DNA of 64,000 bases, from assembly GCA_036250195.1 (NCBI GenBank), contig JAVHZZ010000008.1, forward strand, positions 14,658,434 through 14,722,433, in the 5' to 3' direction. Below the pieces are notes generated by a model. That model did not search any database. It was not told where the DNA came from and saw only the letters and a list, made by a program, of their open reading frames with translations. Position numbers and translations under genes: made by a program. This DNA comes from Mixophyes australis. Lineage: Eukaryota; Chordata; Amphibia; Anura; Limnodynastidae. Below are positions 45,428 to 56,775 of the stretch, piece by piece (position 1 is the stretch's first letter; each line of letters opens with the position of its first letter).

Positions 45428-48400
45428 CTGTGAAAATAAAAGAAAATATGTGTCAATGGTAGCAGGACAACACGTGCTGTAAAGGCAAAGAGAATTATAG
45501 AATCATAGTTCTCTCAGTATTTGAATGTACTAATAGAATTCAGAGTTACTGTACAAAGCTCCAAGTGGTCACATGATCACAATGCATGGTCACATGACCA
45601 CAATGCTTGTTCACACTGACAAAGCAGGAGAACTTTTCAGCAAGTCAACTTTGGAACAGATTTACTCAATGCAACATATTTTCTCATGTGGCCTTTACAA
45701 TCCAATGTGTTCTGTGACTAAATATCTTCCTGCCCTCATAGTTATGCTAAAACAATGCAAAACTACTGGAGTCTGGCATCTTCAGATTACTTCCGCTATG
45801 TAGGAGAGCGTGTCCTGGCAATGCTTTTGAAAATATTGAGTTCCTATGCAGAGGTTTCGGTATCTGATCTGCCGAATGACATTCAATGTGGGCCGCGTGT
45901 GGCCACCTTTCATTCAGTGATGGAAAACAATGGGTGGCTTGGGCACCATCATCACTTATCAAACACAAAGACCACCAAGAAACAGTCCATTTCTTCGGAC
46001 ATCTGCCCTGCTCGTACAGGAGGCTTACATTTCATGTTAACCCTTCAGTGCAACCAATGATACATCGTCCAGTCCCGTTTAATAATGCAAATATTTGTGT
46101 TCACTGTGAGGAATGAACTTATACGTCAAATATTTCATGAGAAGAAATAGGGACCAAATTCATTGAAAATCTGTAGTTTACATCTTTTAAGAGATTCTCA
46201 CCCAAATGCATTTTTAATATTAAACCTCCCCTGCATGTGTCAGAACAGCACCGTAAAGGGCCCGATTGAAGGAAACCGTATCTATGCACAGCGGTTTGTT
46301 ATGTATTGGAAACACATTCTCCTGCCATCAAAGAGTCGCCGGACGAGACTCTCCTGAATGGCAGAAGTCCTGGATTTTGGGCACCTGTCACCCTCACACT
46401 TGTGCATGGGTTTAATAACAATGATATGTTTGGATGGATATTTCCTTCTGGCTCTTTAAACACACGATATTACATCAACGCTGTGATGATTGCATTCCAA
46501 CCCCAGGTATGTTTCTTCCCTCATATACACTCACCAGTCAGAGCACGAGTCACAGAAATCCACAGCCATCTGTGGAGGACAGTCCTGGCAGTGCCACCGA
46601 ATACCCTGGATAGGCTCTGTCCCGCAGTTATCACACTGTAACAGACACCACAGAGAAGGAGATACAGGATGGTGAATTGGACAAGTTGACTATTATCCAG
46701 AAAGCCACTTATGCATACATATAAATACATCTAAATGCATTAATGAACTATTTGCTTCTACCAGAAACTGCTTATAGTCTCTGACAGTACTAATGAGCAG
46801 GAAATGTAATGTATCCCATTAGACTTTAGCCGCACACATTGGAAGCATCGCTGCTGCTCTCTGGTAACATGTAGTATTCTGTACTGTGCTACTAACACTG
46901 GACATATGATCGATGGTTACAAAATAAATGATCAGTGAATGTGACCAACCTGTCTGTATGCCAGTAAGGGAGGCTTATAGATCTGAAAGGTTTCATTGTC
47001 TTCAATCACTGAAATAAAACTTCTGAAATCTCATACACACCATAGGGAGGCAGTTAGCAAAGGGGATATTGGAGACTGCTCCTAGTGGCAGATTCAGGTA
47101 GCGGCGAAAATGAGCGGAGATTTCTGTAAAAACTCCCTCGCCATGTGCCTCTGTGGACTGTTCCAGAGACACACTGCGTTCCCCTCACACCAAACTGAAT
47201 CTGACCCCAATGTCTCAATTTCATCTAATCTAATCAGACCTTCTATTCCCTTGTTACCGGACACAATTATTTAGAAGCGATGAGGACATCAATGTATGTA
47301 TCCGTATACTGTTGAACTTCCCAACTTTGTTTTTACAGAATGACTCGTTAAGTTATGTTTCTAAAAATATGTCCTATTGGTCCAGCCTGCGGGCATACTG
47401 TACTTGAACTGAGAACCTGTGCTTCTGAGTAACACAGCGGAAATGTTTGAAAAACAATGTACTCTAGAAGAAATGTGGAGGCAGAATATAGCAGACATAG
47501 GTAAACTGAGCAGAAGAACAACAGAGGCGGATAAGCAGACATAAGTACACTTGGGTAAATTCCCATCATGCTCTCTGTTTCAGGACTAACTTACTTTGAA
47601 GCCAACATGCTGCACGAAACCGCTCTCTACCTCCATCTCTTGGAGTCTTTGCTTCTTCAATTTCTTCAGTTCAAGTAGTTCTTTGTATTCTGCCAGGCCA
47701 TGACAAGCGACGGGAATACTATCTTCATCCTGTGCAATGCGGCAGAGCAGAGATATCTCAGCAGGTAACCCCGTACATGTGATGGTAATATAACTACTGA
47801 CCAGGACAACCACAAATCAGACAGCTCAATACCAGAGCTTCCTAATTCTACAGCCTTCTCTGCAGTGTCCAGAGTCCCCCGTCCTCCCCCCTAATTAACA
47901 CCGTTTGAAAGTACGGAAGAGGATTAATGTGCATGTAGAATAGTAAATTAAAATGATCAGCAAAACCCCAAAATTGACATCGTCAAGGTAAAATTAATTG
48001 TTAACCTGAGATGCCACAGTTGCCCTCTCCCACATCTTTAGGACAGTTTCTTAATGGACTCCGATACAGCTCTACAAGCTAAGCCCGCAGGCATTTATAC
48101 TGACAGCCGTGATCCTGTGTTTGAACCCACGCAGTGTCTTTCTGCAGAGTCAGTCCCTCTGTGTATGCTGTTAGAGAAGCTCCTCAGTCCTAAGATTTCA
48201 CCCTGCTACAGAGGCACGGAGGACGTCTATTTATACAAAAGGCTTCAGGTACATTATTCAGCTCGGTAATACTCAGCCTTTGATATAAGTTAACGCCCAG
48301 TAGAGGCTTTACCTCTTCTTGAACCCATTTTCTTAGTCTATAACCTTTAAAGAGATTGCCAGCCAAATTATTTCCCTAAAATGCATTAAGTTTAAAGAGG

Positions 48401-51400
48401 TCTTTGGTTACCTAAACACTAGGGTGTAACGCCCCTTGGCGCACTATTAGAACAGTAAGTAAGACCAGAGGTTGGTGCACTGTGCGGAGATGGTGGGACC
48501 ATATATATGTGGCATGTAAACTGAATTTTTATTGTATACATTTACCTCCAAAATGCCATTCTAGACCAATAAAGATATGTAACAATACAACACCAACAAT
48601 AGGACTTAGCACTGTAATAATAACTAACCTACTGCAACCAACAGAAACATCAATTACACATTACCTGTCACTAGTTAAACGGATAATAAAATAAGCGGCT
48701 ATCAGTTACTGCCTTGTACAATGCATATCAAGTTTTTAAGTAGGTCTATTTACCTTGCTATTCTTTAAAGGTAAAAACCACAACCCCCCCCAAAAAAAAA
48801 CCCCCAAACAAAAAACTAGGCGAATTGGTTGAGCTAATATGGTGCAATTCCCCCACGTTGTCATGCGATACATAAAACACACAAAGCAATACAGCTTGTT
48901 GGGGGCAAACACACAAATGAATGAATAAAGCCGCAGGATTATATTGGCCGTGCAGTGATACGGAGGCTGTGAATGGTGCACACGTTACATGCGGATGTTT
49001 GCGTAAAAATATTTATTAAGCACAATTACCGAGATGTCATCGTCCTCATCACCGGCTGCATCAAGGTCCCGGCTGTGGAAACTGGAGTGGTCGTCGTCCT
49101 CTTCCATGAACACGGGAGGCTCATGAGATGTCATGAAGGTGGAGGGTTTAAACAGATGCTTGTTGAGGATGTGCTGCCGCTTGTTTGAGGGCTAAGAGGA
49201 GAACGGCAGGAATCGCGTTACCCATAAAGGCGGATAAGGGGGGAGATTTATTACAACAGCTGCACAACTGAATGAAGACATTTTGGCAAAACTGTAGTTG
49301 TTACATTAAGTAATAAAGTTACAGACAAGACACAAATTCTTAATCATGCAAAAAGTAGAACTGCCACAAGCCCATGTCCCATCATGCACCTGTGCAACAG
49401 AAGCTACAGGGGTGTGTGAAAGTCACATCCGGGCTCTTACCTTCTTAGAGTACATGTATAGGTTTGGAGTTCGCCCTGGCACAGGGATTCCAGCTTTGGT
49501 CAGTTTTATGAAGTATTTCTGCACCCGGCTGGCAACCTGTCAAAACAAGTCACGTGGTAGGAAATGTCACCATAGAAATAACATGGGCAAGATGCAAACG
49601 TGCTCAATGTAGGGGGAGATGATGGAAGAGAACCATATACGCCGAGGCCGTAGTGAGTGTGTAGTGCCACTCACTTGTTTAGCGGTCCTGTTTCCTAACT
49701 CGTCAGCAATCTTCTGCCACCTCTTGGACTCCACCTCTTCTGGAGGGAACTTCAAGAGGAGCTGCTCCAATTTTTTCTATCGATTCATAAAAAGCGCAAG
49801 ATTAGAGTGTTCAGCGATAGCTAACGGACATACAACGCAATACATGAACAGTTACAAGATAACATTGTATTAGAGAAGGAAATAAAAACAAGCAGTACTG
49901 AGCCTGTGTATAACTCATTTACAAGGCCTCAGTTTATCATGAAATAATTGCAACGTTCTAAGACGCTCAACATAAATGAAGCAAAGCCCAAAATTGAGGC
50001 CACGCTATTCCTACGGAAATGTATTAGCGGATTTTATAATATATAAGACAAAGAGAAGAAAAAACAAAGTCAGCTTGAATTGCTGTTACATGGATACAGA
50101 AGCATAAAACAAGATGCGTTATCCTAGAGAATGTCCCAACAGCAGATACAACTCAACATTCTTTCCCATAAATTAACAGTACAGATTATAATTTACACTT
50201 TTTAGGTGAGTGCCAGTTTACATATTAAAACACAGTACATAAATTGTTCCTACACAGATACATTGTGGTGATTGGAGTTTCATAACAAGTACCATCACAT
50301 TCAAAACAACATTTATTAGTCTCAGTGTAGAAGTGAAGCAATGTATTTATCACGTGGCACAGAGCTGCCCTGTATGTCACTAAATTAAAAGGCATTAACT
50401 ACTATGCCAACCAGATAAATTGGTTACATTCATTACCTGTTCTTCCACCGTCCACAACTGATTGAAGGTCCCAGGTCTGGAGTCCATACACAGTCTGCCT
50501 CTTATCTAAGGTTAAACATGTCAGTTACACACTTCTCTAAATCACTGCAATCTTACACATTTCTGTAGAACTCAGTCAGTCAAATCTTGGGGCTAGATTT
50601 ACTAAGCTACGGGTTTGAAAAAGTGGGGATGTTGCCTATAGCAACCAATCAGATTCCAGCTATCATTTTGTAGAAGGTACTAAATAAATGAAAGCTAGAA
50701 TCTGATTGGTTGCTATAGGCAACATCCCCACTTTTTCAAACCCGCAGCTTAGTAAATCTAGCCCTAAGTGTCAAACGGTATTTGTGAAGGGGTGATATGA
50801 ATTTTATTTATCTTGTGTACAAGAGGAAGAGGATATCAGAAGTTTGGGACACTAGCCGATATTAAAAGACTTGGCGGAGAGCAGTCTATAAACAGATCTC
50901 TACTTGTGGAGGACTCAACTCCGTGGTTGCTGTCAGACAGTGGTTTGAAGGAACTGCTGGAGCTCACAAAACAAGACAAAGATAGTGGGGAAAGGAAAAA
51001 TGTGTGCCCATTATGTGGCATGGATCATTGGCCCCTGGCACTTCACCAGCCCTGCCCTAGGAGTTGCATAATAAAGTAACTTGTTAAAGTTGGCTTTGAG
51101 AAGTATAATTTAATAAATTGTCTACAAGACTATGGATTGTTACTCCAAAAACTTCAGAAAAAAAATTAATTATGGAATATTACAAAGTAATACAAAGAAA
51201 CTAATATTTGAGTAGATTTAATTTAGCGTTTTGATCTGATGCTCCTCTGCTGAAGGACATTGTACTCTGTGAAGAACAGTTAGACTCCGACTGATGGACA
51301 ATGTATGACCGTTGGGCTCACTTTGACCGGCTACATGTGTCGTACTCTCAACAATCAGTAACAAGGGCAACCTGACACAATGTCACTGGTTCCTAGTGAA

Positions 51401-54400
51401 CGGTTAGGCTGTATCATCACCATTTATTTATATAGCGCCACTAATTCTGCAGCGCTGTACAGAGAACTCATTCACATCAGTCCCTGCCCCATTAGAGCTT
51501 ACAGTATAAATCTCCTAACATACACACAGACACACACACTAGGGTCAATTTGATAGCAGCCAATTAACCTACAATTATGTTTATGTAGTGTGGGAGGAAA
51601 CCCACGCAAACACGGGGAGAACATACAAACTCCACACAGATAAGGCCATGGTCGGGAATCAAACTCATGACCCCAGTGCTGTGAGGCAGAAGTGCTAACC
51701 ACTGAGCCACCGTGCTGCCCTAATTCACATTTATATTGGGCTAGCAAATAAAATGGCTGCCTCCACTGTATGCAACAAGGCCCCTTTAAGATAACTATAG
51801 CAACACATCCGGACAAGCTTCCACACCGTGGTTCTTACCTGTACGTTGCTTGAAGAGCTTTCCTGAACATCGCTCTGTGGCAGAACAGAATAAGACGAGG
51901 ACTCCCCGTCCTTATCTCCCGTTGTTGGAGAACTGGCGTGTAACCCGACTGTCAAGAGCAACAAAGGAATTCCGTTTCAATTCCGAACAAAGTGTACAAA
52001 GACTCCGCTCTCACAAGTCAAATACAGTTTTATAAATATATGTACCTCATTTCCACATAAGAGATAAGTTTGTGGGAAGGACACAGGTGGCTGCGGTTTA
52101 TGAGAGCAGAAGCAATTTAGGTCAGATATCAGGCAAACAAAAAATGATTGCTGTACTTGTTATAATATAATGTAATGTTAAACCTGCGCTACAGTAGGAA
52201 GAATTTTAGTATTTGATCTTATGGGAATCACAGCAACACAAGATAAAATTCCTTTTCGGTAAAGACCAATAAATTTCAATGGGTTTTCTAACCCCAGGTG
52301 GCTTACACACGTCATCATAATATTTTGACTAAATATATATAATTGTCTGCAGCTAGTGATGGCTGTAAAACATTTGTGAAGGCAATGGGGAAATGCAAGG
52401 TGGTGCAGAGGAGTCATACCCCCAAGGACAGGGATGTTTAGAAGATCTACTTAGTCCCATTTCCGTTCAGCTGCAGGACCCGGTGGGTATAACCGCCCTG
52501 GTAGCTGCCGCCAAACATGGGGAACATAAGTCCTGGCGTTATTTCTAGCAGGGAATACGATACTAAAGAAAAACACCGGGCTACGCACAGCCATACCACA
52601 CCACTGGTGGCTGCGCTACTGCCAGCCACCACGGATGGCTGCGCTACTGCCAGCCACCACTGGTGGCTGCGCTACTGCCAGTCACCACGGGTGGCTGCGC
52701 TACTGCCAGTCACCACGGGTGGCTGCGCTACTGCCAGTCACCACTGGTTGATTTATTATCAGTGGGCAATACCGCTGCTGCCCGACAGTAGACAAACACT
52801 GTCTTACAATTATTATTCTGCTACTTTATAAATACATTGTTCTCTACACCTTAGACTGTAAGCTCATCTGGGCAGAGCCACCAGTATCTTCTGTTTCATG
52901 CCATGATCCCCATAATGTACATTGCTACACAGTATGTCAGTGCTTTATAGATAATAATCTTTCTGGTCTCCCACTTTGTTATTCAGACATATTTTTATAT
53001 TATCAGGCAGAGTTGTAATGAGATATAACAATGCTCTGCTCTCTGCATGTGATCTCAGAGAATAGTTGAGTGCAGACCCCAAGGCAATGAATACAAGTAA
53101 CTCTGCTGGATGTTGTAAATATCCAATCTCTCTCTCACAGTCCTGGAGCTGCTGCCAGAATGCACCCTTCCCACCTATCTGGTATTCCCCCCCAACATCC
53201 CTGCTTCAAGCCATCCTAAACGCTGCAGCAATGCTGAATTTCCTTTCTCGCTGCTCAACCACCATCCAAATCCCTATCATCTCAAAACACTTTGCCGTGT
53301 GCCCTCTAAGGTGCAACGCCTCTGGTACGCACCTCTCACCCCCGCCTACAAGATTCCCTTGTGCCACTATCCACAAATGGAATTCCCTACCTTGCCTGGC
53401 CAATCTGCGCTCAGCCTTAAAATATTATAATGCTCTATGAAAACCCATCTCTTACTACTCGCACTAGTATACCCTCAGAACACAGTCCGAAACACCACTG
53501 AGCCACACTCACCCTCTTGTCTCATCTCTGCCCCATTCTTACCAAAATGTAAGCTCTCATGAGCAGGGTCCTCCCTGTCCCGAAATTTCAAGCCTATACT
53601 TATTTTGCCTAACTCGTATGTCACTGTTTTATGTACGCACCGTTATCCCCATTGGTGGGCGCTGCAGAACTCTGTGACACCTTACAAATCATTTGTATCA
53701 CTGGCTAGAGACTCACCTATAGGAGACGCCTTGACGCTGGCAGGTGAGCTTACCCCAGTAGAGCTATATTGTGCACAAAATTCTCCTTTATGTATATGCT
53801 GACAGTGATTTATATATTACTTGTTTTTGAGCGCTAGACAACGTTTTTCTTTTGTTTGCACCTTACAAATTAACAATACCAGGTTAAAAGCACAAAAGGC
53901 TGGCAGAAAGATAAATAAATGTATTCATTAAAATAGTGACAGAAGGAACCAAATAAATTAAAGTCACTGAAAGGTAGCAAATGACTAATCAATCTACTAA
54001 CCTTTATCAAATATGAGCTTGACTCTCCGTGAGTTCCGTTTCCGATTCCTGAACTCTCTTTCGAAGTTTCCCAGAGTTGTAGTATACTGGTCCCAAGCAA
54101 TGTCTGGTAACTGGACAATCCTCTGGGAGCGAGGGATACCCAGATCCATCTAATGTAAAACAAAGAATGTAAGAAAATCAGTGACTTTTCTCTCTCTCAA
54201 CAGAATCCCAAACCAGCTGTAACTTCCTAAATGTAAGACGAGGGCGAGCTAGGATTCAGACTGGAGATGTAACACAGGTAGATGTAACTGAATGAGAAAA
54301 ACATTTAACAGTTTGTGATTCAGCAATGAAACCTTTGCAGGACACTAAAAAAGATCACTACCAGAAATCAACGCTCTCACTTATACATGTTCTAACCCTG

Positions 54401-54854
54401 GTAATTGGATTGTGGGTTCATGCAACATCTACACTGCTGAGGGGAAAGACTGGCTTTCCCAGTTCAAATACCAGTGTCCTCTTTTTATGACATTATTACC
54501 TTTAGGTAAGCGAGAGACGCTCTAGAAGATAGTGGTACAATAGACTACATGCAAAAATAATTACTACATTAATGCTTCCTGAAGTAAATCAGACTAGATA
54601 CACAAATGACGTCCTTTCCTACAGTCCACCTGAGGTCTATGTTTAAGACATTCAGTAGAGACTGAAGACAGAACAGGGCCGCACTTCTGGCTACTAAGTC
54701 TCCTCTGTATTGTACCTTTGTCTGAAGCTTCTCCACAAATTCAATAGGATTGGCCATTGCTTCCCCCTGGTGATGGGTTAAATTCTCCACATCTAAAACC
54801 GCTTGAGAGCGCTGCGCCTCCAGCACAGAGATCGTCTGTAATAGCCTCTGATAA
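45283..54854 (-). CDS. ZZZ3: ZZZ3, C-terminal part of the gene (ten exons)
   Basis: ZZZ3 is a subunit of the ATAC histone acetyltransferase complex and binds histone H3 through its ZZ finger. Exons on the minus strand: 54854-54716, 54149-54002, 51948-51839, 50505-50437, 49776-49675, 49536-49441, 49191-49030, 47729-47595, 46635-46535 and 45427-45283. They total 1207 nt and join with matching phases into 401 residues and a stop. Order of parts: [19 protein letters not shown] region, basic [17 protein letters not shown] domain from QLWTVEEQ to YFIKLTKAG, acidic linker, ZZ finger, and the C-terminus [14 protein letters not shown]. Human ZZZ3 is about 900 residues; the N-terminal half is beyond the right edge. 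It is convergent with AK5, as in mammals. Confidence 0.96.
46535..46635 (-). CDS. ZZZ3: ZZZ3 exon, core of the ZZ zinc finger
   Basis: 101 nt from tgttacag to gtgagt. Encodes [19 protein letters not shown] then [14 protein letters not shown], with the last Cys split across the intron. The paired C-x2-C motifs are those of a ZZ-type finger. Confidence 0.97.
47595..47729 (-). CDS. ZZZ3: ZZZ3 exon, charged segment before the ZZ finger
   Basis: 135 nt, phase 0 at both ends. Encodes [20 protein letters not shown], a lysine-rich [12 protein letters not shown] helix, and [11 protein letters not shown] leading into the ZZ finger. Length equals the human exon by my recall. Confidence 0.96.
49030..49191 (-). 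CDS. ZZZ3: ZZZ3 exon, acidic linker after the SANT domain
   Basis: 162 nt from cctcttag to gtaatt, phase 0. Encodes [20 protein letters not shown], then [16 protein letters not shown] and an acidic end AGDEDDDIS. Confidence 0.96.
49441..49536 (-). CDS. ZZZ3: ZZZ3 exon, end of the SANT domain
   Basis: 96 nt from tttgacag to gtaaga. Encodes [20 protein letters not shown] and [20 protein letters not shown] is the third helix of the SANT/Myb fold. Confidence 0.97.
49675..49776 (-). CDS. ZZZ3: ZZZ3 exon, SANT domain
   Basis: 102 nt ending at gtgagt. Encodes [20 protein letters not shown] followed by [14 protein letters not shown], the first two helices of the SANT/Myb domain. The acceptor (gatag) has a weak pyrimidine tract. 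Confidence 0.96.
50437..50505 (-). CDS. ZZZ3: ZZZ3 short exon leading into the SANT domain
   Basis: 69 nt from aaccttag to gtaatg. Encodes [20 protein letters not shown] and EEQ, the first conserved Trp of the SANT fold. Confidence 0.94.
50590..50764. mobile_element. foldback MITE, copy 9
   Basis: 175 bp, almost identical to copy 1 (5645-5819) including gggctagatttactaagct. Both X-box/CCAAT arms are intact. It lies 85 bp upstream (in ZZZ3 sense) of the 69-nt ZZZ3 exon. Confidence 0.9.
50816..51079 (+). other. open frame with a C-x2-C...H...C motif, unrecognised
   Basis: About 88 codons without an ATG start, ending at TAA. The translation is protein-like: [15 protein letters not shown], then [18 protein letters not shown], and a [17 protein letters not shown] motif with zinc-ligand-like spacing (C-x2-C-x8-H-x2-C). 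Sequence before cttgtgtacaag could be a splice acceptor. AATAAA overlaps the stop. It lies antisense in a ZZZ3 intron. It could be an exon of an unknown gene or a retroposed fragment; I do not recognise it. Confidence 0.3.
51413..51720 (-). mobile_element. V-SINE-like SINE, minus orientation
   Basis: The minus strand reads gcagcacggtggctcagtgg, a B box (catgagtttgattcccg) and tail tataaataaatggtgatgat. Part of the conserved core is deleted. It lies in the ZZZ3 intron before the 110-nt exon. Confidence 0.9.
51839..51948 (-). CDS. ZZZ3: ZZZ3 exon, serine-rich linker
   Basis: 110 nt from cttgacag to gtaaga. Two bases complete a Val codon, then [20 protein letters not shown] and [16 protein letters not shown]. 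The DGES segment matches the human protein; the rest is diverged. Confidence 0.93.
52600..52757. repeat. 28-bp tandem repeat, about 5.5 copies
   Basis: Units of the form ggtggctgcgctactgccag plus tcaccacg. Each unit is partly self-complementary (ggtgg / ccacc). Intron of ZZZ3. Confidence 0.93.
52850..53690 (+). mobile_element. degraded L2-like LINE fragments
   Basis: 53066-53440 encodes a LINE reverse-transcriptase C-terminal remnant ([25 protein letters not shown]). It is followed by a 3' tail with ggcgctgcagaactctgtga. Just before it, 52852-52960 is the 3' tail of another LINE copy (gactgtaagctcatctgggc). Confidence 0.7.
54002..54149 (-). CDS. ZZZ3: ZZZ3 exon, basic conserved region
   Basis: 148 nt from acattag to gttagt. 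Encodes [39 protein letters not shown] and [10 protein letters not shown] plus one base. The final Val codon is completed by the next exon. Confidence 0.96.
54716..54854 (-). CDS. ZZZ3: ZZZ3 exon, helical region (first exon visible)
   Basis: 139 nt from cttccag to gtacaa. One base of a split codon is followed by [20 protein letters not shown] and [26 protein letters not shown]. The preceding exon was not found up to 64000. Confidence 0.95.
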
Positions 54855-56352
54855 CTGGAAGGACAAAAGGGACAAATTAGCAGCAGTATAAACAGCAGAA
54901 GCATGTTAAGCCCATGTGAGACAATGTGTGGTAGAGGTAATCTGTCGTGCACTATTCACGGAGAATGTAATTACATTCATTGAAATGAAGTTCCCCGTTA
55001 CAGTGCACAGTACAAGAACTGCACAAAGTGTTCATTATCACAGCTGGATGGACACAAAAGTATATTTGTATTATAACAGACCACAATGTGCGGTGTCACT
55101 ACAACCTGGAGAACAAGACACATGCCTTCCTTCAGGCAGCCCCTAGGTGGCACTATTAGGAAGCAAAATAGCCGTAGTTCACATACATGTGAACAATATA
55201 ATGCATTAATCGCTGTAATGCTATTTGTCCCCCACACGTGATTTTGATGACATTTCATTAAAGCACCAAGAATGGGAACTTTTAAAAGGACAATCCAGGT
55301 TTTAAAACCCGACTTATAATAATTATCCACCATCCATGTAAATATTGGTGCTGGAACTTTAATATATTATCAGGTCAGATGACTTGAGCAATGGGCTTGT
55401 TGTGATGGGCCGGGCAATAGGATCTGCTGTGGTAAGATCTGACCAATTATTAACCTCTCTCAAAACATGGGTTTTCCAGATCTCTCCCAGTGGTGTCAAA
55501 ATCCATGCGTATACTTGCACTTTGTAATACTATTAAAACGTCAAAAAGGGTATTGAAATGGAACCCATTTGTACCAATGAGCTCATACCCACTTGCCGTT
55601 GGGAACGTTGGTGTTACGGAGCGTTTTTTCTCAACGCTGCCTGCTCCATTTACTTGTGTTCACCACAACTGAATGTATTGGGAGTCCTCTATTGGCTCCA
55701 GACAACAAGCACTCACCATCCACAGCATAAGAAACGTAATTACATTTGACATACAGCCTCACTGGTGTTTAACGCAAAGCCTGTGTGTCAGGGCCTTGTC
55801 TAGGACAGGAGTATCAACAAAAGTCTGTTACTGTATATATAAAATAATCTGTGTAACGATTACCTGTGATGTTGGCAGAATCGTGCTGGTGTACAGATGT
55901 GTACTGGTAAACAATCTAGGGGAAATGCTAACGAAGCACTGTACAGTGATAATAGAGTTATGCAGGCTGACTGTATTATGAATATGCTAAAATTATACAA
56001 ATCAGATCCTACAGGCCAAGTATCTGTCAATTCCACAAACCTGCTACCACGGGTGGTAATATACTGAGAATACCGTGGACAGGAAGGCCAACAGTATGAG
56101 CAAATAATTCTGCCTCCGGGAGATGTTGGCAAGTGCTAAAGAAGATATCTCACCCCTCTGCTAGTAAGGTATAAAGGGTGGGTGGGTGTTTGCCTCATCT
56201 TTCAATACTTTATTACAAAAATCTTGAATAGCAATTAAAAAAAAACCCTAATCATTTAAATTAGAAGCAAATTACAAAAATGAACAAATCCAATGGAGAC
56301 CCAGGTCACTCTGCCCCAAAAACTGAAGTAGGAGACAGCGGTGTAAGTTACG

Positions 56353-56775
56353 CTGGGTACACATTACAGAAAAATTCTCCCAATGCGATATTAGTAATGA
56401 TTTTACCAATGACTGAAAGTCCCGATCAGCAGCTGAATCATGTGTACACACTATAGACGTTTTACAAGATTTACCTTCAGATCTGTGCTCTTCATCGGTC
56501 ATAACCATCGGCTGAAATGATCGTGACTCTACATGATCTATAGACACTGCCGGTCGTAAGTGCACACATCGCAGATTTGAAACAACATTGTTTCATCGTT
56601 TATAGAGATTTTTAGTCCGATTATAAAATCAAATGAAATGTTACGATGTGTTATCGTACCAAAACACACGACCAATGCACCGCACACACTAATGCAATAC
56701 TGAAGCCAATCGGTCGTTTATCGTGAGATTGGCACGATAAATCGGCTGAACAACCAACATGTAGTGTGTACCCAG
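56353..56775. mobile_element. DNA transposon with tgggtacaca-type ends
   Basis: Left end tgggtacacattaca, right end gtagtgtgtaccca. No transposase and no clear target duplication. A fragment of the same family lies at 13157-13455. Confidence 0.7.

Noticed and set aside
45145..45482. Plus-strand frames over 45145-45482
   Set aside because: They are antisense shadows of the last ZZZ3 exon and its flanks.
52447..52632. Minus-strand frame with [11 protein letters not shown] between two ZZZ3 exons
   Set aside because: The exons at 54002 and 51948 join in phase and match ZZZ3 directly, and this segment has no fitting splice sites.
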